Assembly: GCF_037975245.1 (NCBI RefSeq)
Contig: NC_092563.1
Coordinates: forward strand, 10,941,001-11,005,000
Direction of reading: 5' to 3'
Length of the DNA: 64,000 nucleotides
From: Apostichopus japonicus
Taxonomy: Eukaryota; Echinodermata; Holothuroidea; Aspidochirotida; Stichopodidae
Part shown: piece by piece, positions 53,379-64,000 of the stretch
How the letters are laid out: every line of letters begins with the position of its first letter
Position numbering within the stretch: the first letter of the stretch is position 1
The notes under the pieces: model-generated
What the model was told of the DNA's origin: nothing
Databases searched by the model: none
The model's input: the letters and a program-made list of their open reading frames with translations, nothing else
Translations under genes and position numbers: made by a program

Positions 53379-55314
53379 TTCGATTGTTCGGTACCGCACA
53401 TTCCATTGATCGGTACTGCACATTCGATTGATCGGTACTGCACTTTCGATTGTACGGTACCGCACATTCGATTGATCGGTAACGCACTTTCGATTGTTCG
53501 GTACCGCACATTCCATTGATCGGTACTGCACATTCGATTGATCGGTACTGCACTTTCGATTGTACGGTACCGCACATTCGATTGATCGGTAACGCACAAT
53601 CGATTTTTCGGTACGTCACATTCGATTGTTCGGTACCGCACATTCATTTTATCGGTAACGCACATTCGATTGTTCGGTGCCGCCCATTCGATTTATCGGT
53701 AAGGAACATTATATTTATTTGTACCGCAAATTCGATTTATCAGTACCGCACATTCGATTGATCGGTACCGCACATTCGATTGATCGGTATCGAACATTCG
53801 ATTGATCGCTATCGCACATTCGATCGATCGGTTCCGCACATTTATTTTATCGGAACTGCACATTCGATTGTTCGGTACCTCACATTCGATTGATCGGTAC
53901 CGCACTTTCGATTGTTCGGTACCGCACATTCCATTGATCGGTACTGCACATTCGATTGATCGGTACTGCACATTCGCTTGTACGGTACCGCACATTCGAT
54001 TAATAGGTACCAAACATTCAATTGATCGGTACCGCACATTCGATTGATCGGTACCGCACATTCTATTGTTCGGTATCGCACATTCGATTGATCGGTACCG
54101 CACATTCGATATTTCGGTACGGCACATCCGAATGTTCGGTACCGCACATTCGTTTGATCGGTACCGCACATCCGATTTATCTGTATCGCACAATCGATTG
54201 ATCGGTATCGCACATTCCATTTATTCATATCGCACATTCGATTGATCGAAACCGCACATTCGATTGATCGGTACCGCACATTCGATTGTTCGGTACCGCA
54301 CATTCGATCGATCGGTACCGCATATTTATTTTATCGGTACAGCACATTCGATTGTTCGGTACCGCACATTCCATTGATCGGTACTGCACATTCGATTGAT
54401 CGGTACTGCACTTTCGATTGTACGGTACCGCACATTCGATTGATCGGTAACGCACTTTCGATTGTTCGGTACCGCACATTCCATTGATCGGTACTGCACA
54501 TTCGATTGATCGGTACTGCACTTTCGATTGTACGGTACCGCACATTCGATTGATCGGTAACGCACAATCGATTTTTCGGTACGTCACATTCGATTGTTCG
54601 GTACCGCACATTCATTTTATCGGTAACGCACATTCGATTGTTCGGTGCCGCCCATTCGATTTATCGGTAAGGAACATTATATTTATTTGTACCGCAAATT
54701 CGATTTATCAGTACCGCACATTCGATTGATCGGTACCGCACATTCGATTGATCGGTATCGAACATTCGATTGATCGCTATCGCACATTCGATCGATCGGT
54801 TCCGCACATTTATTTTATCGGAACTGCACATTCGATTGTTCGGTACCTCACATTCGATTGATCGGTACCGCACTTTCGATTGTTCGGTACCGCACATTCC
54901 ATTGATCGGTACTGCACATTCGATTGATCGGTACTGCACATTCGCTTGTACGGTACCGCACATTCGATTAATAGGTACCAAACATTCAATTGATCGGTAC
55001 CGCACATTCGATTGATCGGTACCGCACATTCTATTGTTCGGTATCGCACATTCGATTGATCGGTACCGCACATTCGATATTTCGGTACGGCACATCCGAA
55101 TGTTCGGTACCGCACATTCGTTTGATCGGTACCGCACATCCGATTTATCTGTATCGCACAATCGATTGATCGGTATCGCACATTCCATTTATTCATATCG
55201 CACATTCGATTGATCGAAACCGCACATTCGATTGATCGGTACCGCACATTCGATTGTTCGGTACCGCACATTCGATCGATCGGTACCGCATATTTATTTT
55301 ATCGGTACAGCACA
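53379..55314. repeat. Tandem duplication, 968-bp unit (44 monomers), two copies
   Basis: Copy one is 53379-54346 and copy two 54347-55314. The unit is exactly 44 times 22. In the parts I compared the two copies are the same base for base, which implies a very recent event or an assembly repeat. Confidence 0.9.
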
Positions 55315-56440
55315 TTCGATTGTTCGGTACTGCACATTCGATTGATCGGTATCGCACATTCGATTGATCGGTACCGAATATTCGATTGATCGGTCGTGCA
55401 AATTCGTTTATCGGTACCGAACATTCTATTTATCGATAACGCACATTCGATCTAATGGTACCGCACATCCGATTGATCGGTATCGCACATTCGATTGATC
55501 GGTACCGAATATTCGATTGATCGGTCTTGCAAATTCGTTTATCGGTACCGAACATTCTATTTATCGATAACGCACATTCGATCTAATGGTGCTGCACATT
55601 CGATTGATCGGTACCTCACATTCGATTGATCGGTACCGCACATCCTATTTATCGGTATCGCAAATTCGATTGATTGGTATCGAACATCGATCCATCGGTA
55701 CCGCACATTCATTTTATCGGTACCGCAAATTCCATTGATCGGTACAGCACATACGATTGATCGGTATCGAACATTCGATTGTTCGGTACCGCACATTCGT
55801 TTATCGGTACCGAACATTCTATTTATCGGTACCGCACATTCAATCTATCGGTGCCGCACATTCGATTTATCGGTACAGAACATTCGGTTGAGCGGTACGG
55901 CACATTCGATTGATAGGTACCGCAAATTCATTTTATCGGTACTGCACATTGGATTGTTCGGTACCTCACATTCGATTGATCGGTACCGCACTTTCGATTG
56001 TTCGGTACCGCACATTCGATTGATCGGTACTGCACATTCGATTGATCGGTACTTCACATTCGATTGTACGGTACCGCACATTCGATTGATCGGTAACGCA
56101 CATTCGATTTTTCGGTACGTCACATTCGATTGTTCGGTACCGTACATTCCTTTTATCGGTACCGCATATTCGATTGTTCGGTACCGCACATTTGATTGAT
56201 CGGTACCGCAAATTCGATTGATCAGTACCGCACATTCGATTGATTCGTACCGAGCATTCGAATGAAGAGTACCGCACATTCGATTGATCGGTACCGCACA
56301 TTCGATTTATCTGTACCGCACATTCATTTTATCGGTACTGCACATTCGATTGTTCGGTACCTCACATTCGATTGATCGGCACCGCACTTTCGATTGTTCG
56401 GTACCGCACATTCCATTGATCGGTACTGCACATTCGATTG
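55315..56440. repeat. 22-bp array, mixed monomers
   Basis: Contains a short local repeat: GATCGGTACCGAATATTCG followed by a GATCGGTCNTGCAAATTCG monomer and a TATCGATAACGC monomer occurs near 55370 and 55505. Otherwise ordinary monomers; no gene seen. Confidence 0.75.
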
Positions 56441-56637
56441 ATCGGTACTGCACTTTCGATTGTACGGTACCGCACATTCGATTGATCGGTACCGCACATT
56501 CGATTGATTGGTACCGCACATCCGATTTATAGGTATCGCACATTCGATTGATCGGTATCGCACATTCGATTGATCGGTACAGCACATTCGATTGATCGGT
56601 ACCGCACATCCTATTTAACGGTATCACACATTCGATT

Positions 56638-56674
56638 GATCGAATGTGCAGTACCGATCAATGGAATGTGCGGT
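56638..56674 (-). repeat. Inverted satellite segment, copy 1
   Basis: These 37 bases are the reverse complement of an ordinary stretch of the array (CATTCCATTGATCGGTACTG followed by CACATTCGAT). The left junction makes a 10-bp-arm inverted repeat with a 2-nt centre (56627-56648). The right junction makes a perfect 22-bp palindrome (56664-56685) centred on GGTACC. Confidence 0.9.
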
Positions 56675-58202
56675 ACCGCACATTCGATTGATCGGTTCGG
56701 CACATTCGACTGTTCGCTACCGCATATTGATTGATCGGTACCGCATATTCGATCTATCGGTACCGGTCATTAGATTGTTCGGTATCGCACATTCGATTGT
56801 TCGGTACCGCACATACGATTGATTGCTACCGCACATCCATTGATCGGTACCGCACATTCGATTGATTGGTACCGAACATTCGATTGATCGGTACCGCACT
56901 TTCGATCGATCGGAACTGCACATTCATTTTATTGGTACAGCACTTTCGATTGTTCGGTACTGCACATTCGATTGATCGGTACCGCACATTCGATTGTTCG
57001 GTATCGCACATTCGATTGATCGGTACCGACTATTCGATTGATCTGTACCGCAAATTCGTTTATCGGTACCGAACATTCTATTTATCGGTACCGCACATTC
57101 GATTGTTCGGTACCGGACATTCGATTGATCGGTACGGCACATATGATTGTTCGGTATCGCACATTCGATTGATCGGTACCGCACATTCGATATTTCGATA
57201 CGGCACATTCGATTGTTCGGTACCGCACATTCGATAAATCGGTACAGCACATCCGATTTATCTGTATCGCACATTCGATTGATCGGTACCGCACATTCCA
57301 TTGATCGGTTCGTCACATTCGATTGTTCGGTACCGCATATTGATTGATCGGTATCGAACATTCGATTGATCGGTACCGCACATTCGATCGATCGGTACCG
57401 CTCATTCGATTGTTCGGTATTGCACATTCGATTGATCGGTACCGCACATTCTATTGATCGGTACCGCACATTCGATTGATCGGTATCGAACATTCGATTG
57501 ATCGGTACCGCACGATCGATTGATCGGAACCGCACATTTATTTTATCGGTGCAGCACATTCGATTGTTCGGTACTGCACATTCGATTGATCGGTACCTTA
57601 TATTCGATTGTTCGGTATCGCACATCCGATTGATCGGTACCGCATATTCGATCGATCGGTACCGCACATTCGTTTATCGGTACCGAACATTCGATTGATC
57701 GGTACCGCATATTCGATTGATCGGTACCGCACATTCATTTTATCTGTACTGCACATTCGATTGTTCGGTACCTCACATTCGATTGATCGGTACCGCACTT
57801 TCGATTGTTCGGTACCGCACATTCCATTGATCGGTACTGCACTTTCGATTGATCGGTACTGCACTTTCGATTGATCGGTACCGCACATTCCATTGATCGG
57901 TAACGCACATTCGATTTTTCGGTACGTCACATTCGATTGTTCGGTACCGCACATTCATTTTATCGGTACCGCACATTCGATTGATCGGTACTGCACATTC
58001 GATTGATCGGTACTGCACTTTCGATTGTACGGTACCGCACATTCGATTGATCGGTACCGCACATGCGATTGATTGGTACCGCACATCCGATTTATAGGTA
58101 TCGCACATTCGATTGTTCGGTATCGCACATTCGATTGATCGGTACAGCACATTCTATTGATCGGTACCGCACATCCTATTTAACGGTATCACACATTCGA
58201 TT

Positions 58203-58239
58203 GATCGAATGTGCAGTACCGATCAATGGAATGTGCGGT
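58203..58239 (-). repeat. Inverted satellite segment, copy 2
   Basis: Same sequence and junctions as 56638-56674, at an offset of 1565, so it was copied together with the surrounding higher-order unit and the flip preceded that duplication. Confidence 0.9.
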
Positions 58240-59600
58240 ACCGCACATTCGATTGATCGGTTCGGCACATTCGACTGTTCGCTACCGCATATTGATTGAT
58301 CGGTACCGCATATTCGATCTATCGGTACCGGTCATTCGATTGTTCGGTACCGCATATTCATTTTATCTGTACCGCACATTCGATTGATTGGTACCGAACA
58401 TTCGATTGATCGGTACCGCACTTTCGATCGATCGGAACTGCACATTCATTTTATTGGTACAGCACTTTCGATTGTTCGGTACTGCACATTCGATTGATCG
58501 GTATCGCACATTCGATTGATCGGTACCGACTATTCGATTGATCTGTACCGCAAATTCGTTTATCGGTACCGAACATTCTATTTATCGGTACCGCACATTC
58601 GATCTATCGGTGCCGCACATTCGATCTATCGGTACCTCACATTCGATTGATCGGTACCGCACATTCGATTGTTCGGTACCGGACATTTGATTGATCGGTA
58701 CGGCACATATGATTGTTCGGTATCGCACATTCGATTGATCGGTACCGCACATTCGATATTTCGATACGGCACATTCGATTGTTCGGTACCGCACATTCGA
58801 TTGATCGGTACAGCACATCCGATTTATCTGTATCGCACATTCGAGTGATCGGTATTGCACATTCCATTTATCGGTATCGCACATTTGATTTATCGAAACC
58901 GCCCATTCGATAGATCGGTATCGCACATTCGATTGATCGGTACCGCACATTCGATCGATTGGTACCGCATATTCCTTTTATCTGTACCGCACATTCGATT
59001 GATCGGTTCGGCTCATTCGATTGATCGGTACCGCATATTGATTGATCGGTATCGAACATTCGATTGATCGGTACCGCACATTCGATCGATCGGTACCGCT
59101 CATTCGATTGTTCGGTATTGCACATTCGATTGATCGGTACGGCACGATCGATCGATCGGAACCGCACATTTATTTTATCGGTGCCGCACATTCGATTGTT
59201 CGGTACTGCACATTCGATTGATCGGTACCTTATATTCGATTGTTCGGTATCGCACATCCGATTGATCGGTACCGCATATTCGATCGATCGGTACCGCACA
59301 ATCGTTTATCGGTACCGAACATTCGATTGATCGGTACCGCACATTCGATTTATCGGTACCGCACATTCATTTTATCTGTACTGCACATTCGATTGTTCGG
59401 TACCTCACATTCGATTGATCGGTACCGCACTTTCGATTGTTCGGTACCGCACATTCCATTGATCGGTACTGCACTTTCGATTGATCGGTACTGCACTTTC
59501 GATTGTACGGTACCGCACATTCGATTGATCGGTAACGCACAATCGATTTTTCGGTACGTCACATTCGATTGTTCGGTACCGCACATTCATTTTATCGGTA

Positions 59601-61500
59601 CCGCACATTCGAATGTTCGGTACCTCACATTCGATTGATCGGCACCGCACTTTCGATTGTTCGGTACTGCACATTCCATTGATCGGTACTGCACATTCGA
59701 TTGATCGGTACTGCACTTTCGATTGTACGGTACCGCACATTCCATTGATCGGTACTGCACATTCGATTGATCGGTACTGCACTTTCGATTGTACGGTACC
59801 GCACATTCCATTGATCGGTAACGCACATTCGATTTTTCGGTACGTCACATTCGATTGTTTGGTACCGCACATTCATTTTATCGGTACCGCACATTCGATT
59901 GTTTGGTACCGCACATTCATTTTATCGGTACCGCACATTCGATTTTTCGGTGCCGCACATTCGATTTATCGGTAAGGAACATTATATTTATTGATACCGC
60001 ACATTCGATTTATCGGTTCCGCACATTCGATTAAGAGGTACCAAACATTCGATTTATCAGTACCGCACATTCTATATTTCGGTATCGCACATTCGCACAT
60101 TCGATTGTTCGGTACCGAACATTCGATTGATCGGTACAGCACATCCTATTTATCTGTAACGCACATTCGATTGATCGAAACCGCACATTCGATTGATCGG
60201 TACCGCACATTCGATTGATCGAAAGCGCACATTCGATTGATCGGTACCGCACATTCGATTGATCGGTATCGCACATTCGATCGATCGGTACCGCATATTC
60301 CTTTTATCTGTACCGCATATTCGATAGATCGGTTCGGCACATTCGATTGATCGGTACCGCACATTCGATTGATCGGTTCGGCAACATTCCATTGATCGGT
60401 ACCGCATATTCGATTGATCGGTACCGCACATTCGATTGTTAGGTAACTCACATTCAATTGATCGGTGCCGCACATTCGATTGTTCGGTACGGCACATTCG
60501 ATTGATCGGTACCGCACATTCGATTGATCGGTACCGCACATTCGATTGATCGAAACCGCACAATCTATTGATCGGTACAGCACATTCGATTGATCGGTAC
60601 CGCACATTCGGTTGATCGGTACCGCACATCATATTTATCGGTATCGCACATTCGATTGATCGGTATCGCACATTCCATTGTGCGGTACCGCACATTCGAT
60701 TGTTCGGTACCGCACATTCGATCGATCGGTATCGCATATTCATTTTATCTGTACCGCACATTCGATATATCGGTATCGCACATTCGATCGATCGGTTCGG
60801 CACATTCGATTCATCGGTACCGCACATTCGATTGATCGGTTCGGCACATTCGATTGTTCGGTACCGCATATTTGATTGATCGTTACCGCTCATTCGATTG
60901 TTCGGTATCGCACATTCCATATATCGGTATCGCACATTCGATTGATCGAAACCGCACATTCGATTGATCGGTACCGAACATTCGATTGATCGGTACCGCA
61001 CATTCGATTTATTGGTGCCGCACATTAGATTTATAGGCACCAAACATTCGATTTATCGGTACCGCACATTCGATTGATCGGTACCGCACATTCGATTGAT
61101 CGGTTCGGCACATTCGATTGTTCGGTACCGCATATTTGATTGATCGGAACCGCACATTCGATCGATCGGTACCGCTCATTCGATTGTTCGGTATTGCAAA
61201 TTCGATTGATCGTTACCGCACATTCTATTGAACGGTATCGCACATTCGATAAATCGGTACCGTACATTCGATTGATCGATACCGCAAATTCGATTGATCG
61301 GTAGCGCACATTCGATTGTTTGGTAACTCACATTCGATTGATCGGTACCGCACATTCGATTGTTCGGTACGGCACATTCTATTGATCGGTACCGCACATT
61401 CGATTGATCGGTACCGCACATTCGATCGATCGGTATCGCATATTCATTTTATCTGTACCGCACATTCGATTGTTCGGTACGGCACATTCGATCGATCGGT
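59601..61500. repeat. 22-bp array, mixed monomers
   Basis: Includes a short tandem pair near 59656-59820 (TGCACTTTCGATTGTACGG repeated 66 bp apart), a truncated unit at about 60087 (CGCACATTCGCACATTCG) and a one-base insertion near 60373 (CGGCAACATTCC). No gene seen. Confidence 0.78.
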
Positions 61501-64000
61501 ACCGCACATTCAGTTTAACGGTACGGCACATTCGATTGATCGGTATCGCACATTCCATTTATCGGTACCGCAAATTCGATTGATCGAAACCGCACATTCG
61601 ATTGATCGGTACCGCACATTCGATTGATCGGTACCGCACATTCGATCGATCGGTACCGCATATTCATTTTATCGGTATCGCACATTCGATCGATCGGTAT
61701 AGCACATTCGATTGATCGGTACCCCACATTCGACTGTTCGGTTCGGCACATTCGATTGTTCGTTACCGCATATATGATTGATCGGTACCGCACATTCGAA
61801 TGATCGGTACCGCACATTCGATTGTTCGGTATCGCACATTCGATTGATCCGTACTGTACATTCGATTGTTCGGTACGGCAAATTCCATTGTTCGGTACCG
61901 ATTGATCGCTACTGAACATTCGATTGATCGATACCGCACATCCGTTTATCGGTACCGTACATTCATTTAAACGGTACGGCATATTCAATTGTTCGGTATT
62001 GCACATTCAATTGATCGGTACCGCACATTCGATTGAACGGTATCGCACATTATATTAATCGGTAAAGCACATTCGATTAATCGGTACCGTACATTCGATT
62101 GATCGGTACGGCACATTCGATTGTTCGGTATCTCACATTCGATTGATCGGTACCGCACATTCGATTGTTCGGTACGGCACATTCGATTGTTCGGTACCGC
62201 ATATTCGATTGATCGGTACCGCACATCCTATTTATCGGTATCGCACATTCGATTGATCGGTATCGCACATTTCATTTATCGGTACCGCACATTCGATTGT
62301 TAGGTATTGCTTATTCGATTGATCGGTATCGCACATTCGATTGATAGGTACCGCACATTCGATTGTTCGGTATCTCACATTCGATTGATCGGTACCGCAC
62401 ATTCGATTGTTCGGTACGGCACATTCTATTGTTCGGTTTCGCAAATTCGATTGAAGGGTACCGCACATCCGATTTATAGGTATCGCACATTCGATTGATC
62501 GAAACCGCACATTCTATTGATCGGTACCGCACATTCGATTTATCGGTACCGCACATTCGATCGATCGGTATCGCATATTCATTTTATCTGTACCGCACAT
62601 CCGATTTATCGGTATCGCACATTCGATTGATCGGTATCGCACATTCCATTTATCGGTACCGCACATTCGATTGATCGAAACCGCACATTCGATTGATCGG
62701 TATCGAACATTCTATTGATCGGTACCGCACTTTCGATTTATCGATACCGCACATTCGATTGATCGGTACCGCACATTCATTCTATCGGTATCGCACATTC
62801 GATTGATCGGTATCGCAAATTCGATTAATCGGTACCGCACATTCGATTGATCGGTACGGCACATTCGATTGATCGGTACCGCACATTCGATTGTTCGGTA
62901 TCGCACATTCGATTGATCGGTATCTCACATTCGATTGATCGGTACCGCACATTCGATTGTTCGGTACGGCACATTCGATTGTTCGGTTTCGCACCTACGA
63001 TTGATCGGTCGCACAACCGATTGATAGGTATCCCACATTCGATTGATCGGTATCGCACATTCCATTTATCGGTACCGCACATTCGATTGATCGGTACCGC
63101 ACATTCGATCAATCGGTACCACATATTCATTTTATCGGTATCGCACATTCGATCGATCGGTATCGCACATTCGATTGATCGGTACCCCACATTCGACTGT
63201 TCGGTTCGGCACATTCGATTGTTCGTTACCGCTTATTTGATTGATCGGTACCGAACATTCGATAGGTCGGTACCGCACATCCTATTTATCGGTATCGCAC
63301 ATTCGATTGATTGGTATCGCACATTCCATTTATCGGTACCGCACATTCGATTGATCGGTACCGCACATTCGATCAATCGGTATCGCATATTCATTTTATC
63401 TGTACCGCACATTCGATTGTTCTGTACGTCACATTCGATCGATCGGTACCGCACATTCAGTTTAACGGTACGGCACATTCGATTGATCGGTATCGCACAT
63501 TCCATTTATCGGTACCGCACATTCGATTGATCGAAACCGCACATTCGATTGATCGGTACCGCACATTCGATTGATCGGTACCGCACATTCGATTGATCGG
63601 TACCGCACATTCGATCGATCGGTATCGCACATTCGATCGATCGGTATAGCACATTCGATTGATCGGTACCCCACATTCGACTGTTCGGTTCGGCACATTC
63701 GATTGTTCGTTACCGCATATATGATTGATCGGTACCGCACATTCGAATGATCGGTACCGCACATTCGATTGTTCGGTATCGCACATTCGATTGATCCGTA
63801 CTGTACATTCGATTGTTCGGTACGGCAAATTACATTGTTCGGTACCGATTGATCGCTACTGAACATTCGATTGATCGATACCGCACATTCGTTTATCGGT
63901 ACCGTACATTCATTTAAACGGTACGGCATATTCAATTGTTCGGTATTGCACATTCAATTGATCGGTACCGCACATTCGATTGAACGGTATCGCACATTAT
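61501..64000. repeat. ~1947-bp offset duplication at the right edge
   Basis: About 61510-62053 matches 63457-64000 at an offset of 1947, sharing the ATCGCTACTGAAC marker (61902, 63849) and a GTACCGTACATTCATTTAAA monomer. The second copy is cut by the window edge, so the array continues beyond it. Confidence 0.82.

Larger units (their letters stand above)
56441..59600. repeat. ~1565-bp higher-order repeat, two copies with internal indels
   Basis: About 56441-58005 is repeated from 58006. The offset is 1565 at the left and 1632 near 57608/59240, a gain of about three monomers. Both copies contain the same inverted monomer piece. Substitutions such as CATTCG versus CATGCG separate them. Confidence 0.82.
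7651..64000. repeat. 22-bp satellite, main array (about 2,550 monomers, runs off the window)
   Basis: The monomer CATTCGATTGA-TCGGTACCGCA is repeated head to tail for 56 kb in one orientation, apart from two short flipped pieces near 56.6 and 58.2 kb. By eye the TCGGTA and CACATT parts vary little, while the CGATTGA part varies most (GATTGT, GATTTA, GATCGA, CCATTG, CATTTTA). TACC also alternates with TATC and TACG. Each consensus monomer has three CpGs, a GATC, a TCGA and a GGTACC palindrome. The consensus plus strand has TGA once per 66 bases in a given frame, while the minus strand has no stop in any frame. This explains the many open frames, up to about 300 codons. I see no host gene, RNA gene or second mobile element in this stretch. 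Confidence 0.97.

Noticed and set aside
56638-56674. Foldback mobile element or MITE
   Set aside because: The inverted piece is plain satellite sequence under two monomers long, with no separate element sequence and no target-site duplication.
7811-63953. Open reading frames of up to 303 codons across the main array
   Set aside because: Same reason: periodic translation of the satellite in every frame. The ends are set by random stop-creating variants.
857-64000. CRISPR-like array, because of short regular repeats
   Set aside because: There are no unique spacers between repeats and no cas genes. The monomers abut head to tail and the context is eukaryotic.
7651-64000. Telomeric repeat
   Set aside because: The unit is 22 bp, about half GC on both strands, and lacks the G-rich short motif of telomeres. 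It also carries CpG and GATC, unlike telomeric units.

Overview
The window is almost entirely repetitive eukaryotic DNA with no host gene. A single non-LTR retrotransposon of the APE-endonuclease plus reverse-transcriptase kind, two unrelated tandem satellites, and the absence of operons, ribosome-binding sites or RNA genes point to a eukaryote, most likely an animal. The exact lineage cannot be told from the sequence.

Layout. (1) Bases 1-856: about six monomers of a 147-bp satellite. Every complete monomer carries a direct repeat of nuclear-receptor half-sites, TGACCTTTGACCT. (2) Bases 857-4147: a 22-bp satellite (monomer halves CATTCGATTGA and TCGGTACCGCA), here fairly divergent, with 26-bp length variants and one AT-rich interruption. 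(3) Bases 4148-7650: a nearly complete LINE, read on the minus strand, with a structured 5' UTR, an APE endonuclease frame, a reverse-transcriptase frame, a short C-terminal frame and a very short tetranucleotide-type 3' tail. It is flanked by an 11-bp target-site duplication made of satellite sequence (4137-4147 and 7651-7661). The copy looks dead: the RT catalytic box reads YADG instead of YADD, and two frame breaks split the polyprotein. (4) Bases 7651-64000: the 22-bp satellite resumes in the same orientation and runs to the window edge, about 2,550 monomers. It is built from nested segmental duplications with repeat lengths near 307, 607, 651, 968, 1500, 1565, 1625, 1947, 3100-3190 and 4511 bp.

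The history I infer is that the 22-bp array existed first, that the LINE inserted into one monomer near its left edge, and that unequal exchange and gene conversion kept homogenising the interior. Several duplications are so similar that they must be recent, or else be assembly artefacts. The many open frames seen across the satellite are a by-product of the monomer: its minus strand has no stop codon, and 22 is not a multiple of 3, so all frames cycle through the same 22-residue peptide. I do not consider them genes. I found no multi-gene system here; the most informative signals are the LINE lesions and insertion site, the DR1-bearing 147-bp satellite, two copies of a short inverted segment inside an otherwise single-orientation array, and the nested higher-order structure.
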